Assembly (NCBI GenBank): GCA_009602735.1
Contig: WELA01004545.1
Span: 62,001-126,000, forward strand
DNA: 64,000 bases
Source: Mesotaenium endlicherianum
Lineage: Eukaryota > Streptophyta > Zygnematophyceae > Zygnematales > Mesotaeniaceae
Direction of reading: 5' to 3'
Positions 26,438-34,385 of the stretch are shown here, in pieces. The position numbers and the translations under genes were made by a program. Each line of letters begins with the position of its first letter. Position 1 is the stretch's first letter. The notes beneath the pieces were generated by a model. The model searched no databases, was not told the DNA's origin, and saw only the letters and a list, made by a program, of their open reading frames with translations.

Positions 26438-27214
26438 TTATCCTTTTTTAACTGGCTCCTGTTTGGAAAGCATATAATTAGTGGGCGTCATGCCAAATTG
26501 CTTCAGAAAATAACGCGAGAAATTACTTTGCGAACTGAAGCCTACCATGGCGGCAATCTCGTAGATACGGTACTCGCCGGTAGACAGCAATTCAGCCGCG
26601 CGCTTGAGCCGTGTGATATTGATCAGTTCAACAGGCGTGAGGTCGGAAATAGATTTGATCTTACGGTACAGAGAAACACGACTCATGTTCATGATCTTCG
26701 CCAGTTTATTCACGTCCAGGTCTTCGTCTTCGATATTCTGGTAGATCGTATCATTCAGCATTTCCAAAAAACGTTCATCGGTCTTGGTATGGGCAATGCT
26801 CCGGATATGCACCAGCGGGGAACTTGCAAAATATTCCTTGATCATATTGCGATTGTTGATCAGGCTGGAAATTTGTGCCAGCAAGTGTTCCCGGGAGAAA
26901 GGTTTTTCAATATAGGCATCGGCGCCGATTTCCAATCCTTCCACTTTCGACTGGATGGTATTCTTTGCGGTGAGCAACACAATGGGAATATGCGCATGGC
27001 CGATATCTGATTTGATGGCTTTGCAAAGGGCGAACCCGTCGATTTCCGGCATCATTACATCGCTCACTACCAGTTGTACAGGCGTGGATTCGAGGATTTC
27101 AAGGGCTTCTTTCCCATTAGTGGCGGTCAGTATGGTATATTTCGATTTTAATATACGGGTGAGGAACTCCAGTATCTCTTCCTCATCATCAACAAGCAGA
27201 ATGGTTGGTTGCAT
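26438..27214 (-). CDS. Response regulator with AraC-type DNA-binding domain
   Basis: This 258-residue cytoplasmic regulator has a receiver domain (ILLVDDEEEILEFL, phospho-acceptor Asp52 in VVSDVMMPEIDGF, Thr in IVLLTAKN, Lys in YIEKPF), a linker, and a C-terminal AraC double helix-turn-helix (VNKLAKIMNMSRVSLYRKIK and YEIAAMVGFSSQSNFSRYF). These are exactly the domains missing from the histidine kinase at 7337-10510, making it the likely partner. An in-frame ATG at 27247 exists, but the start at 27214 (MQPTILLVDDEEE) fits the receiver fold and keeps the TGTTACAA site outside the gene. Confidence 0.92.
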   Translation of the reverse strand: MQPTILLVDDEEEILEFLTRILKSKYTILTATNGKEALEILESTPVQLVVSDVMMPEIDGFALCKAIKSDIGHAHIPIVLLTAKNTIQSKVEGLEIGADAYIEKPFSREHLLAQISSLINNRNMIKEYFASSPLVHIRSIAHTKTDERFLEMLNDTIYQNIEDEDLDVNKLAKIMNMSRVSLYRKIKSISDLTPVELINITRLKRAAELLSTGEYRIYEIAAMVGFSSQSNFSRYFLKQFGMTPTNYMLSKQEPVKKG

Positions 27215-27232
27215 GGCAATATCGCAGAATGA

Positions 27233-27240
27233 TGTTACAA
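27233..27240. promoter_or_regulatory. TGTTACAA half-site shared with the SusCD operator
   Basis: TGTTACAA lies 19 nt upstream of the response regulator start and equals the left arm of the perfect inverted repeat at 10530-10557. The right arm here (GTTATGAAA, 27249-27257) is only a weak match. It may bind the AraC-type regulator or be coincidental. Confidence 0.3.
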
Positions 27241-27357
27241 TTTGCAAAAGTTATGAAATACAGGGAATAACAGTATATCTTCAGATACTTTTTCTTTACA
27301 CCCCATCAGTGTAACTTATTTGGCAGGCACTGACCCCTGTAAATTAATTAAATCATT

Positions 27358-29808
27358 ATGAAAAAGCTATTCTTATTTTTTTGCTTGTTGAGTGTTTACG
27401 GTCAAATCCTGGCGCAGACCGAAAAAGCGCCTGCCTATCCCCTGATTACGCATGATCCTTATTTCAGTATATGGTCAGCCAACGATACACTGAATGGAGG
27501 CCATACCAGGCACTGGACAGGAGCGGAGCAACCGTTACTGGGTATCATCAAAGTAGACGGACAAGCCTATCGTTTTCTGGGAAACGAAGGCAAATCTTAT
27601 CAATCCATTCTTCCCACAGCCGATGAACAGAACTATAGTTCCAAATACACCGAAGAAATGCCTGCGGCTGATTGGATGAATGCAGGTTTTGACGACCGCC
27701 AGTGGAAAACCGGTGCCGGCGCTTTCGGCGATAACCCCAGCGTGGCCAAAACAAAATGGTTAAGCCGCGATTTGTGGGTGCGTCGCACATTTACACTCGG
27801 CAAAACTTCACTCGACAATGTATTCCTGAAGTTGCAGCACGATGATAATATCAGTGTGTATCTTAATGGCAAGCAGATATTCACTACCAAAGGATGGACA
27901 GCCAAATACATTTATATTCCCATCCGCGAAGCGGCGCATGTTTTACAAGCTGGTAAAAACGTATTAGCCATTCATATTGAAAACACAGCAGGCGGACAAT
28001 CACTGGATGCCGGCATCGTGCGCGAACAGGCGCCTGTTAATGCTGCGACAGTGGCCAAAGCCATTCAACAATCTGTTGTAGTAAAAGCAACGCAGACTGC
28101 TTACCGTTTCAAGTGTGGCGGGGTTGACCTCTCGCTTCGTTTTACCTCACCGCTTTTACTCAATAACCTCGACCTGCTTGCAAGACCGGTTTCTTATGTA
28201 GATTTTACCGTGCAATCGAACGATGGTAAAGTGCATACGGCGGAGCTGTATTTCGGCGCTTCAACCAATATTGCTGTTAATACACCTGCACAGGAAGTAA
28301 AAGCAGAACAATACCATGCCGGTTCATTGTTGCTTCAGAAAGCAGGCAGCGTGGCGCAACCGGTTTTAGCGAAAAAAGGCGATGACCTTCGTATCGACTG
28401 GGGCTATATCTATGTAGCAGTACCTGAATCTGATGCTGCGAAACAATACATTACCACTGCAAAAGCAGCCATACCTTCTTTCCTCAAAAAAGAAACAGCA
28501 ACTACGGTTACTACAGGCACTAACCTGGTATTGAATACGGTATTGCCATTGGGAAAAGTAGGCAGTACGGCTAAAACAAAAACGATTTTATTGGGATATG
28601 ATGATATTTATTCCATCCAGTATTTTCACGACAACCTGAAGCCATGGTGGAAGAACGATCCTTCACAAACCATCGAAAAGCAATTGACACAAGCGTATGC
28701 CGATCATCAGGAAATACTGGAACAATGTACCAGGTTCGACGATCAGCTGCATGCCGATGCTGTTGCTGCCGGTGGAGAAACCTATGCACAGTTGTGCAAG
28801 CTCGCGTATCGCCAGAGTATCGCTGCGCATAAGCTGGTAAGAAGTCCGCAAGGCGAACTACTGTTCTTTTCCAAAGAAAATTTCAGCAACGGTTGTATCA
28901 ATACGGTAGACGTTACCTATCCTTCGGCGCCTTTGTTCCTGATCTATAATCCTGAACTGATGAAAGGTATGCTGAATGGTATCTTTTATTTCAGCGAAAG
29001 TGGTAAATACACAAAACCTTATGCAGCGCATGACCTGGGTACTTACCCGTTAGCAAACGGACAGGTATACGGAGAAGGAATGCCGGTAGAAGAAAGTGGC
29101 AACATGCTCTTGTTAACAACAGCGATTGCCAAGATGGAAGGCAATGCCGATTATGCTAAAAAACATTGGGCAACCCTTACCACCTGGGCTAATTACCTGC
29201 TTAAAGAAGGCTTCGACCCTGCAACACAATTATGTACCGATGATTTTGCAGGGCACCTGGCCCGTAATGCGAATCTTTCAGTGAAAGCTATATTGGGCAT
29301 CGCCGGCTATGCTATGCTGGCCGAAAAGCTGGGATACCCCGATGTGGCCCGCAGGTTCCGCGACAGTGCATTGGCCATGGCACCACGATGGATGCAGCTG
29401 GCAAACGACGGCGATCATTATACGTTGGCTTTTGAGAAGCAGGGTACCTGGAGCCAGAAATACAACCTGGTTTGGGATAAGGTATTGGGAATGCATATTT
29501 TCCCCGAATCGGTTTTTGAAAAAGAAATACGTTACTACCTGGGCAAGCAACAAACCTACGGATTGCCACTGGATAGCCGCAGAACCTATACCAAGTCGGA
29601 CTGGATCATGTGGACTGCTACACTGGCCAATAACCGCCACGATTTTGAACAGTTCATGCTTCCGCTGTTGCGTTATGCAGCGGAAAGTCCCACTCGCGTT
29701 CCGTTGAGTGACTGGCATGAAACCACCAATGGCAAACAGGTAGGCTTCCAGGCAAGAAGTGTGGTGGGTGGATATTTCATGAAAATGCTGGAACAAAAAA
29801 TAAAATAG
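27358..29808 (+). CDS. Glutaminase A-like / DUF4965 family secreted protein
   Basis: An 816-residue secreted protein with a signal peptide (KKLFLFFCLLSVYGQILAQ). The N-terminal DUF4964-like segment is PLITHDPYFSIWSANDTL. A galactose-binding-like jelly roll lies at about residues 95-215 (WLSRDLWVRRTFTLGK, DDNISVYLNGKQIF). Then comes the DUF5127 region (AYRFKCGGVDLSLRFTSPL), and an (alpha/alpha) barrel (LAYRQSIAAHKLVRSPQGEL, GCINTVDVTYPSAPLFLIY, LPLDSRRTYTKSDWIMWTA, VPLSDWHETTNGKQVGFQA) as in the GtaA/DUF4965 family. Some relatives are called glutaminases, but the neighbourhood suggests a carbohydrate target; the activity is uncertain. It is followed 10 nt later by GH76. Confidence 0.8.
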   Translation: MKKLFLFFCLLSVYGQILAQTEKAPAYPLITHDPYFSIWSANDTLNGGHTRHWTGAEQPLLGIIKVDGQAYRFLGNEGKSYQSILPTADEQNYSSKYTEEMPAADWMNAGFDDRQWKTGAGAFGDNPSVAKTKWLSRDLWVRRTFTLGKTSLDNVFLKLQHDDNISVYLNGKQIFTTKGWTAKYIYIPIREAAHVLQAGKNVLAIHIENTAGGQSLDAGIVREQAPVNAATVAKAIQQSVVVKATQTAYRFKCGGVDLSLRFTSPLLLNNLDLLARPVSYVDFTVQSNDGKVHTAELYFGASTNIAVNTPAQEVKAEQYHAGSLLLQKAGSVAQPVLAKKGDDLRIDWGYIYVAVPESDAAKQYITTAKAAIPSFLKKETATTVTTGTNLVLNTVLPLGKVGSTAKTKTILLGYDDIYSIQYFHDNLKPWWKNDPSQTIEKQLTQAYADHQEILEQCTRFDDQLHADAVAAGGETYAQLCKLAYRQSIAAHKLVRSPQGELLFFSKENFSNGCINTVDVTYPSAPLFLIYNPELMKGMLNGIFYFSESGKYTKPYAAHDLGTYPLANGQVYGEGMPVEESGNMLLLTTAIAKMEGNADYAKKHWATLTTWANYLLKEGFDPATQLCTDDFAGHLARNANLSVKAILGIAGYAMLAEKLGYPDVARRFRDSALAMAPRWMQLANDGDHYTLAFEKQGTWSQKYNLVWDKVLGMHIFPESVFEKEIRYYLGKQQTYGLPLDSRRTYTKSDWIMWTATLANNRHDFEQFMLPLLRYAAESPTRVPLSDWHETTNGKQVGFQARSVVGGYFMKMLEQKIK

Positions 29809-29818
29809 GATATTCCCG

Positions 29819-30934
29819 ATGCGGAACAATCAAACAATTATTTTTAAAACGATAAGCATCTTCGGGATGCTTATCGTTTTATTGGGCCTGACTTCCGTTC
29901 ATGCGCAAGATTCTTCAGCCATATACTTGCAACGTGCCGGGGTAGTGCACGATCATATTTACAAACAATTTTACGACAGCTCGAAACAGTTGTTCAAAGA
30001 AAAAACAGTATTGAGGAAAGATGAAAAGCCTTATTCCTACCTGTGGCCTTTGTGCGCATTGGTTCAGGCGGCCAATGAAATGGAAGTATTGGATCATGCT
30101 ACAGATTACATGGGGCCGGTAGACCGGGCTATCGCGCAGTATTACAGTTCTTCCAAACCGCCCAGTGCAGGTTATGACTCTTATGTAGCAGGAGATGGGG
30201 GAGGCGACCGGTTTTATGATGACAACCAATGGATTGGGTTGGCCTATACGGATGCGTATCAGCGAACAAAAAAGCCAACATACCTGCAAATGGCTACAAC
30301 AATTTACCGGTTCATGCTTACGGGTTATGATACTGTTTCAGGAGGAGGCATGTATTGGCAGGAGTTTCATAACAACAGCAAGAATACCTGTTCCAATGGC
30401 CCGGGCATTTTGCTGGCGCTGCAGCTCTACAGATCAACCCATGAAAAGAAATACATCGATACGGCCATCCTGCTTTATAACTGGGTAAATGCACGCCTGC
30501 AGTCACCCGATGGTTTGTATTTTGATGCTTTGAAATTGCCATCCGGAAAAATCGATGAGCGAAAGTACACGTACAACACCGGCACCATGTTGCAAAGCGC
30601 TGTTTTGTTGTATCAATTAACAGGGAAGGATCAATATTTATCACAAGCTAAATCCATTGCCGAGCAATCGGCGCGTTATTTCTTCAAAGACGGACTCCTG
30701 CCCGGCAATTACTGGTTCAATGCTGTTTTGATGAGAGGATATGTTGAATTATATAAGATTGACAAACAGCAGACTTATATGCAGTTATTCAAAAAATACC
30801 TTGATGCGGTCTGGGACCACCAGCGGGATGAGCAGGGACTGATTGGCACAAAGCAGGTCAAGACCCTGCTTGACCAGGCGGGATACCTTGAAATGCTTGC
30901 ACGAATGGCTGCTTATTTTCAAAGCCGCGACTGA
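29819..30934 (+). CDS. Glycoside hydrolase family 76 protein (endo-alpha-1,6-mannanase-like)
   Basis: A 371-residue secreted (alpha/alpha)6 enzyme. The twin catalytic aspartates of GH76 are present as Asp134-Asp135 in RFYDDNQWIGLAY, and MYWQEFHNNSKNTCSNGPG and NYWFNAVLMRGYVELYK are further family landmarks. Characterised members cut alpha-1,6-mannan such as fungal wall mannan. The signal peptide (TISIFGMLIVLLGLTSVHAQ) is encoded by a perfect 16-bp inverted repeat (29845-29881), so its coding sequence and an RNA hairpin coincide. It is probably co-transcribed with the DUF4965 gene and convergent with the GH127/GH146 gene (4 nt). Confidence 0.88.
   Translation: MRNNQTIIFKTISIFGMLIVLLGLTSVHAQDSSAIYLQRAGVVHDHIYKQFYDSSKQLFKEKTVLRKDEKPYSYLWPLCALVQAANEMEVLDHATDYMGPVDRAIAQYYSSSKPPSAGYDSYVAGDGGGDRFYDDNQWIGLAYTDAYQRTKKPTYLQMATTIYRFMLTGYDTVSGGGMYWQEFHNNSKNTCSNGPGILLALQLYRSTHEKKYIDTAILLYNWVNARLQSPDGLYFDALKLPSGKIDERKYTYNTGTMLQSAVLLYQLTGKDQYLSQAKSIAEQSARYFFKDGLLPGNYWFNAVLMRGYVELYKIDKQQTYMQLFKKYLDAVWDHQRDEQGLIGTKQVKTLLDQAGYLEMLARMAAYFQSRD
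29845..29881 (+). terminator. 16-bp perfect stem with 5-nt TTCGG loop inside the start of GH76
   Basis: Positions 29845-29860 and 29866-29881 are exact inverted copies (core GATAAGCATC / GATGCTTATC) around TTCGG, with A/T tracts at the base of both arms. It looks like an intrinsic terminator or attenuator after the DUF4965 gene, yet it starts 26 nt inside the GH76 frame. It may reduce read-through or block early translation of GH76. Confidence 0.5.
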
Positions 30935-30938
30935 TCTT

Positions 30939-33305
30939 TTATTTCCTGATGGTTCTGCAGCCGAATATTCTGCCGGCGGTCTTGCCATTGGTGGCTTGTA
31001 CCCTTACAATGATCTTGTTCTTGTTTTTTGTCAATGATTCAGGTATCGGGTATTCTTCGGTGAAGAATTTACCTGGTGTGCGGCCTTTTAATTCAACAGC
31101 GGCAATTTTCACTCCATCTATTAAAATGTCGAATGATCGGTTTTTATCGTCGCCAATATAAGTGCACAATAATGCATTGGTTTGATGGGGGGCCACGGTC
31201 ATATCGAATGAAAAAAATCCGTTGCTGCGCGCTTCCCTGCCGGTTCTTCCCAATGCATCGCTTGCATAAGATTGCTCGCTTGCCTGTAAATGATGATCAC
31301 GTTCCGGTTGCATTTCACCAAGCCGCATGATATCGATGGTTTGGGCTTCTATTTCCTGTTGTTTTTTCTTTTCCGCTTCATAGTCGGCCTGACGGGTATT
31401 CCATTCGGCATTGGTAAAATAATCCCAATAAACACTGTAATGGTTATGGATGTTTTGATAAAATGGTGTAAGTGTTACGTCGAATGGTTTCCCTGTGCCA
31501 TTGGTGCGGAATGATAATGGCTGCTGGCTATTCTGTACTACCCAATCGCTTACCTGGTGGTTATCGGTGAGGAGTACCGGTGTGCCATATACCGGATCGG
31601 GCATGGTATCACCCAGGTTGCCTGCGAGCAGCAGTGGCCCGTATAGAATGGCTACCCGGTTGGCATTATCGGGCATGCTTTCTGTGTATAAGTGCATGGA
31701 GAAATGAATGTTCAGCCGGTCGTTGTTATGCCATGTTCGATGAACGGCCAGGTAGCCTGTTGAATCTGGCTTTACTTCAATCGATTGATCGTTGACGGTT
31801 ATTGTTGCGCCGCTGGTGGCCCACCATGGTTGCCTGATGCGGATGGTAAAATCGGCTGGTTTGTGTGTGGTGATGGTTAATGAGGTGGACGCATTTTGGG
31901 GATAGTTGGTGTTTTGTGTAATGATCCGTTGTTTATCCTTCCAGTTTAATTGAGAAGGGATGAACAGGTTTACATACAAACTGCCGTCAACTCCTTCGAA
32001 ATAAATGTTCTCACCGTATTTGGAATGGTTTTCCATGCCGCTTCCCACACAACAGGTAAAGGTGTTGAAAGAATCGCTGAATTGTTTTTTGCCGCCCATG
32101 CGCAAAGGTTCGAAGTACAGCGTCATGGCAGTGTTTGGATTTTGAGAAGCCAGGATATCGTTATACAAAGCGCGTTCAGCATAATCGATCAGTTGGCTGT
32201 TCGGCTGCCAGCAAAACAGGTGGCCGGTCAATTTCAGCATATTGTAGGTACAGCAGGTTTCTGTGTTGTTATCGCTCAACGCGTCATTGAGTTTATTGGC
32301 TGCGCCCAGGTATTCATAATTGCCGTTGCCGCCATTTACATACGTGTGACCGTGCACCAGTATGTTCCATCCCCTGGAAGCAATGGTATGATCTGCATTG
32401 TTGTTGGTGAGTTCATACTGCCTGGCGCTGCCGATCAGCTTGGGGATATTGGTATTGGAATGTTTGCCTGCCAACGGATCTTCTTTTCCTTCCGCTAGTG
32501 GTTGCATTACAAAATCATCATAAAATTGATAGGAGAGATCAAGGTATTTTTTCTGACCGCTGAGGCTGTAGAGGGTTGCCAGTACATCATTCATGCCGCC
32601 ATATTCGCACCGCAGCATTTTCTGCCGTTGTTCATTGGTAAGGCCGTTAACGATGGTGCCCGTCCAGTCGGCTATTCTGGTCACAATCTTCAAAGCCTGT
32701 TTGTTACCTGCATAGAGATAGGCATCTACCAAACCTGCCATTATTTTATGCACCGTGTACCAGGGACTCCAGGCGCCATTCAAATCGAAACCACCCGATT
32801 TAATGATGCCATGCTGCACTTTGTACCACAGGGAATCTTCATTCGGTATGGCGCCTACATAACCTGTTTCACGTGCCGCCTGGCATTTAGCCAACTCATG
32901 TACAATATAATTGATACGGTCTTTGAATGCTTTATTGCCGGTGGAAGCATACATCATGGCACAGGCCGATAAATAATGCCCGAGGGTATGACCAGAGAGT
33001 CCGGCGTTTTCCCAGCCGCCATAAATGGAGTCTTTGGGAGCCAGCCCGGCATTTTTATAAAAGCGATACAATAACCTGTCTGGCTTCAAGGCCAATATAT
33101 AACCACTATCCGCCTTCAGTGCCTGCCTGAAAGGACTGCCATCCAGCAATTGAACAGCTGCCAGGTTGAACGCATAGGCTTTTAATTCAGCCACTGGTCT
33201 GATCTTCGTTTTATTGTCATGCCTTTCAGGTAGATAAGATTGCGTAAATCCTATATACTGCGCCAGGCAACTGCCGATTAATAACAGGTATGGTAATCTC
33301 TTCAT
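30939..33305 (-). CDS. GH127/GH146-type beta-L-arabinofuranosidase (DUF1680)
   Basis: A 788-residue secreted enzyme that should remove beta-L-arabinofuranose from pectic or plant glycoprotein glycans. After the signal peptide it has the DUF1680 barrel: LSGHTLGHYLSACAMMYAST, WSPWYTVHKIMAGLVDAYLY and ADHTIASRGWN. The zinc-thiolate catalytic centre is clear: Glu349, Cys351 and Cys352 in TETCCTYNML, and Cys418-Cys419 in FTCCVGSGMENH. Two beta-sandwich regions follow, and a C-terminal extension (about 690-788, SYASDALGRTGREARSNGFF) looks like an extra carbohydrate-binding-type domain. It is convergent with GH76 and has its own upstream region shared with merTP. Confidence 0.92.
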   Translation of the reverse strand: MKRLPYLLLIGSCLAQYIGFTQSYLPERHDNKTKIRPVAELKAYAFNLAAVQLLDGSPFRQALKADSGYILALKPDRLLYRFYKNAGLAPKDSIYGGWENAGLSGHTLGHYLSACAMMYASTGNKAFKDRINYIVHELAKCQAARETGYVGAIPNEDSLWYKVQHGIIKSGGFDLNGAWSPWYTVHKIMAGLVDAYLYAGNKQALKIVTRIADWTGTIVNGLTNEQRQKMLRCEYGGMNDVLATLYSLSGQKKYLDLSYQFYDDFVMQPLAEGKEDPLAGKHSNTNIPKLIGSARQYELTNNNADHTIASRGWNILVHGHTYVNGGNGNYEYLGAANKLNDALSDNNTETCCTYNMLKLTGHLFCWQPNSQLIDYAERALYNDILASQNPNTAMTLYFEPLRMGGKKQFSDSFNTFTCCVGSGMENHSKYGENIYFEGVDGSLYVNLFIPSQLNWKDKQRIITQNTNYPQNASTSLTITTHKPADFTIRIRQPWWATSGATITVNDQSIEVKPDSTGYLAVHRTWHNNDRLNIHFSMHLYTESMPDNANRVAILYGPLLLAGNLGDTMPDPVYGTPVLLTDNHQVSDWVVQNSQQPLSFRTNGTGKPFDVTLTPFYQNIHNHYSVYWDYFTNAEWNTRQADYEAEKKKQQEIEAQTIDIMRLGEMQPERDHHLQASEQSYASDALGRTGREARSNGFFSFDMTVAPHQTNALLCTYIGDDKNRSFDILIDGVKIAAVELKGRTPGKFFTEEYPIPESLTKNKNKIIVRVQATNGKTAGRIFGCRTIRK

Positions 33306-33434
33306 AAAAAATGTGTTGCTAAATTTAATTACGTTTAATGATGTATAACGATTTTTCTGGCGGATAAGCTAAACATTTTACAGGTATCCTATCTTTAAGA
33401 TCATCAATCAGTTGAATGTAAAAGCAGTGGCAAT

Positions 33435-34043
33435 ATGAGCAACGAAAAAAACAATAAGATACTGCTTGGTTCCGGACTGGTGCTGGCGCTGACATCATCG
33501 TTATGCTGTATTGTACCTGCACTGGCCATTATAAGCGGTACCGGCAGCGCTGTTGCCGCATTCAGCTGGGCTGCACCGCTCAGACCTTACCTCTTGGTGG
33601 CAACGGTATTGATCCTGGGGTTTGCTTTTTACCAGGCATATAAACCAAAAGCGAAAGACGAATGTGCATGCGAAACAAAGCGCAGTTTTTTGCAATCAAA
33701 ATCTTTTCTTTGGATCGTTGCGGTGGTTTCCCTTTTGCTGTCAGCCTTTCCCTATTATGCAAAATATTTGCAACCGCAAATCCCGCAACAACAGGCAGCG
33801 AATTATTTACCCAACCAGCAACAGGCCGTATTACACTTAGAGGGTATGGACTGTGAAGCCTGCGAAGGGCATGTGAACAATACTTTGTTGGAAAAGAAAG
33901 GCGTGCAACAGGTTCACACTTCTTATCCCAAGGGCACTGTAACAATCCAATTCGATAGTACGCGTATATCGTTGCAACAACTGGCTGATGCCATAGAAAA
34001 TGAAACAGGCTACAAAGTAATTTCTCCATCATCCGGCAAATAA
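33435..34043 (+). CDS. merTP: MerT-MerP fusion mercuric/heavy-metal transport protein
   Basis: A 202-residue inner membrane metal transporter. The N-terminal MerT-like part has three hydrophobic helices, with a cysteine pair in the first (SSLCCIVPALAII) and a cytosolic cluster DECACETK. The C-terminal part is a MerP/HMA domain (LEGMDCEACEGHVNNTLLEK, about residues 130-200) with the GMxCxxC metal site. Known MerTP proteins bring Hg(II) into the cell for reduction, but no merA reductase and no MerR or ArsR regulator is in this window, so the metal and purpose are open. A small GDCCVxC gene follows by 24 nt. Confidence 0.88.
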   Translation: MSNEKNNKILLGSGLVLALTSSLCCIVPALAIISGTGSAVAAFSWAAPLRPYLLVATVLILGFAFYQAYKPKAKDECACETKRSFLQSKSFLWIVAVVSLLLSAFPYYAKYLQPQIPQQQAANYLPNQQQAVLHLEGMDCEACEGHVNNTLLEKKGVQQVHTSYPKGTVTIQFDSTRISLQQLADAIENETGYKVISPSSGK

Positions 34044-34067
34044 CAGCTGGAAACAAAATCTCATCGT

Positions 34068-34283
34068 ATGTCAAATACTGCGGCACAATTGCAATCTATC
34101 ATTACTTGTCCCCACTGCGGACATCAAAAAGAAGAAACCATGCCCACCGATGCATGCCAGTATTTCTATGTATGTGAAAACTGCCAACAAAGCCTGCAAC
34201 CCAAGGCGGGCGACTGCTGTGTGTATTGCAGCTACGGTTCGGTTAAATGCCCGCCTGTTCAACAAGGAACCTGCCATTGCTGA
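34068..34283 (+). CDS. GDCCVxC-domain small cysteine-rich protein
   Basis: A 71-residue cytoplasmic protein with the family motif GDCCVYCSYGSVKC, plus two Cys pairs (ITCPHCGHQ, CENCQQ) and a CHC ending, so it is likely metal binding. The family includes selenoprotein versions in which a position of the GDCC motif is selenocysteine; here all are cysteines. It commonly accompanies merTP genes, as it does here, which suggests a chaperone or scavenger role in heavy-metal handling (inferred). The TGA after the last Cys is treated as a plain stop. Confidence 0.85.
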   Translation: MSNTAAQLQSIITCPHCGHQKEETMPTDACQYFYVCENCQQSLQPKAGDCCVYCSYGSVKCPPVQQGTCHC

Positions 34284-34385
34284 AGAAATAATTTTCCCGA
34301 TAAATAGAAGAATCCTGGTTGAAAATCAGAAAAGCTGCTGCAATTTACAGTCCATTCGGATAATAAGTGTATTATTAAAAGTTGT

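Noticed and set aside
34281-34283. TGA after the last Cys of the GDCCVxC protein as a possible selenocysteine codon
   Set aside because: The family motif here already has cysteines in all positions, the frame after the TGA gives no conserved sequence, and no SECIS-like hairpin is evident.
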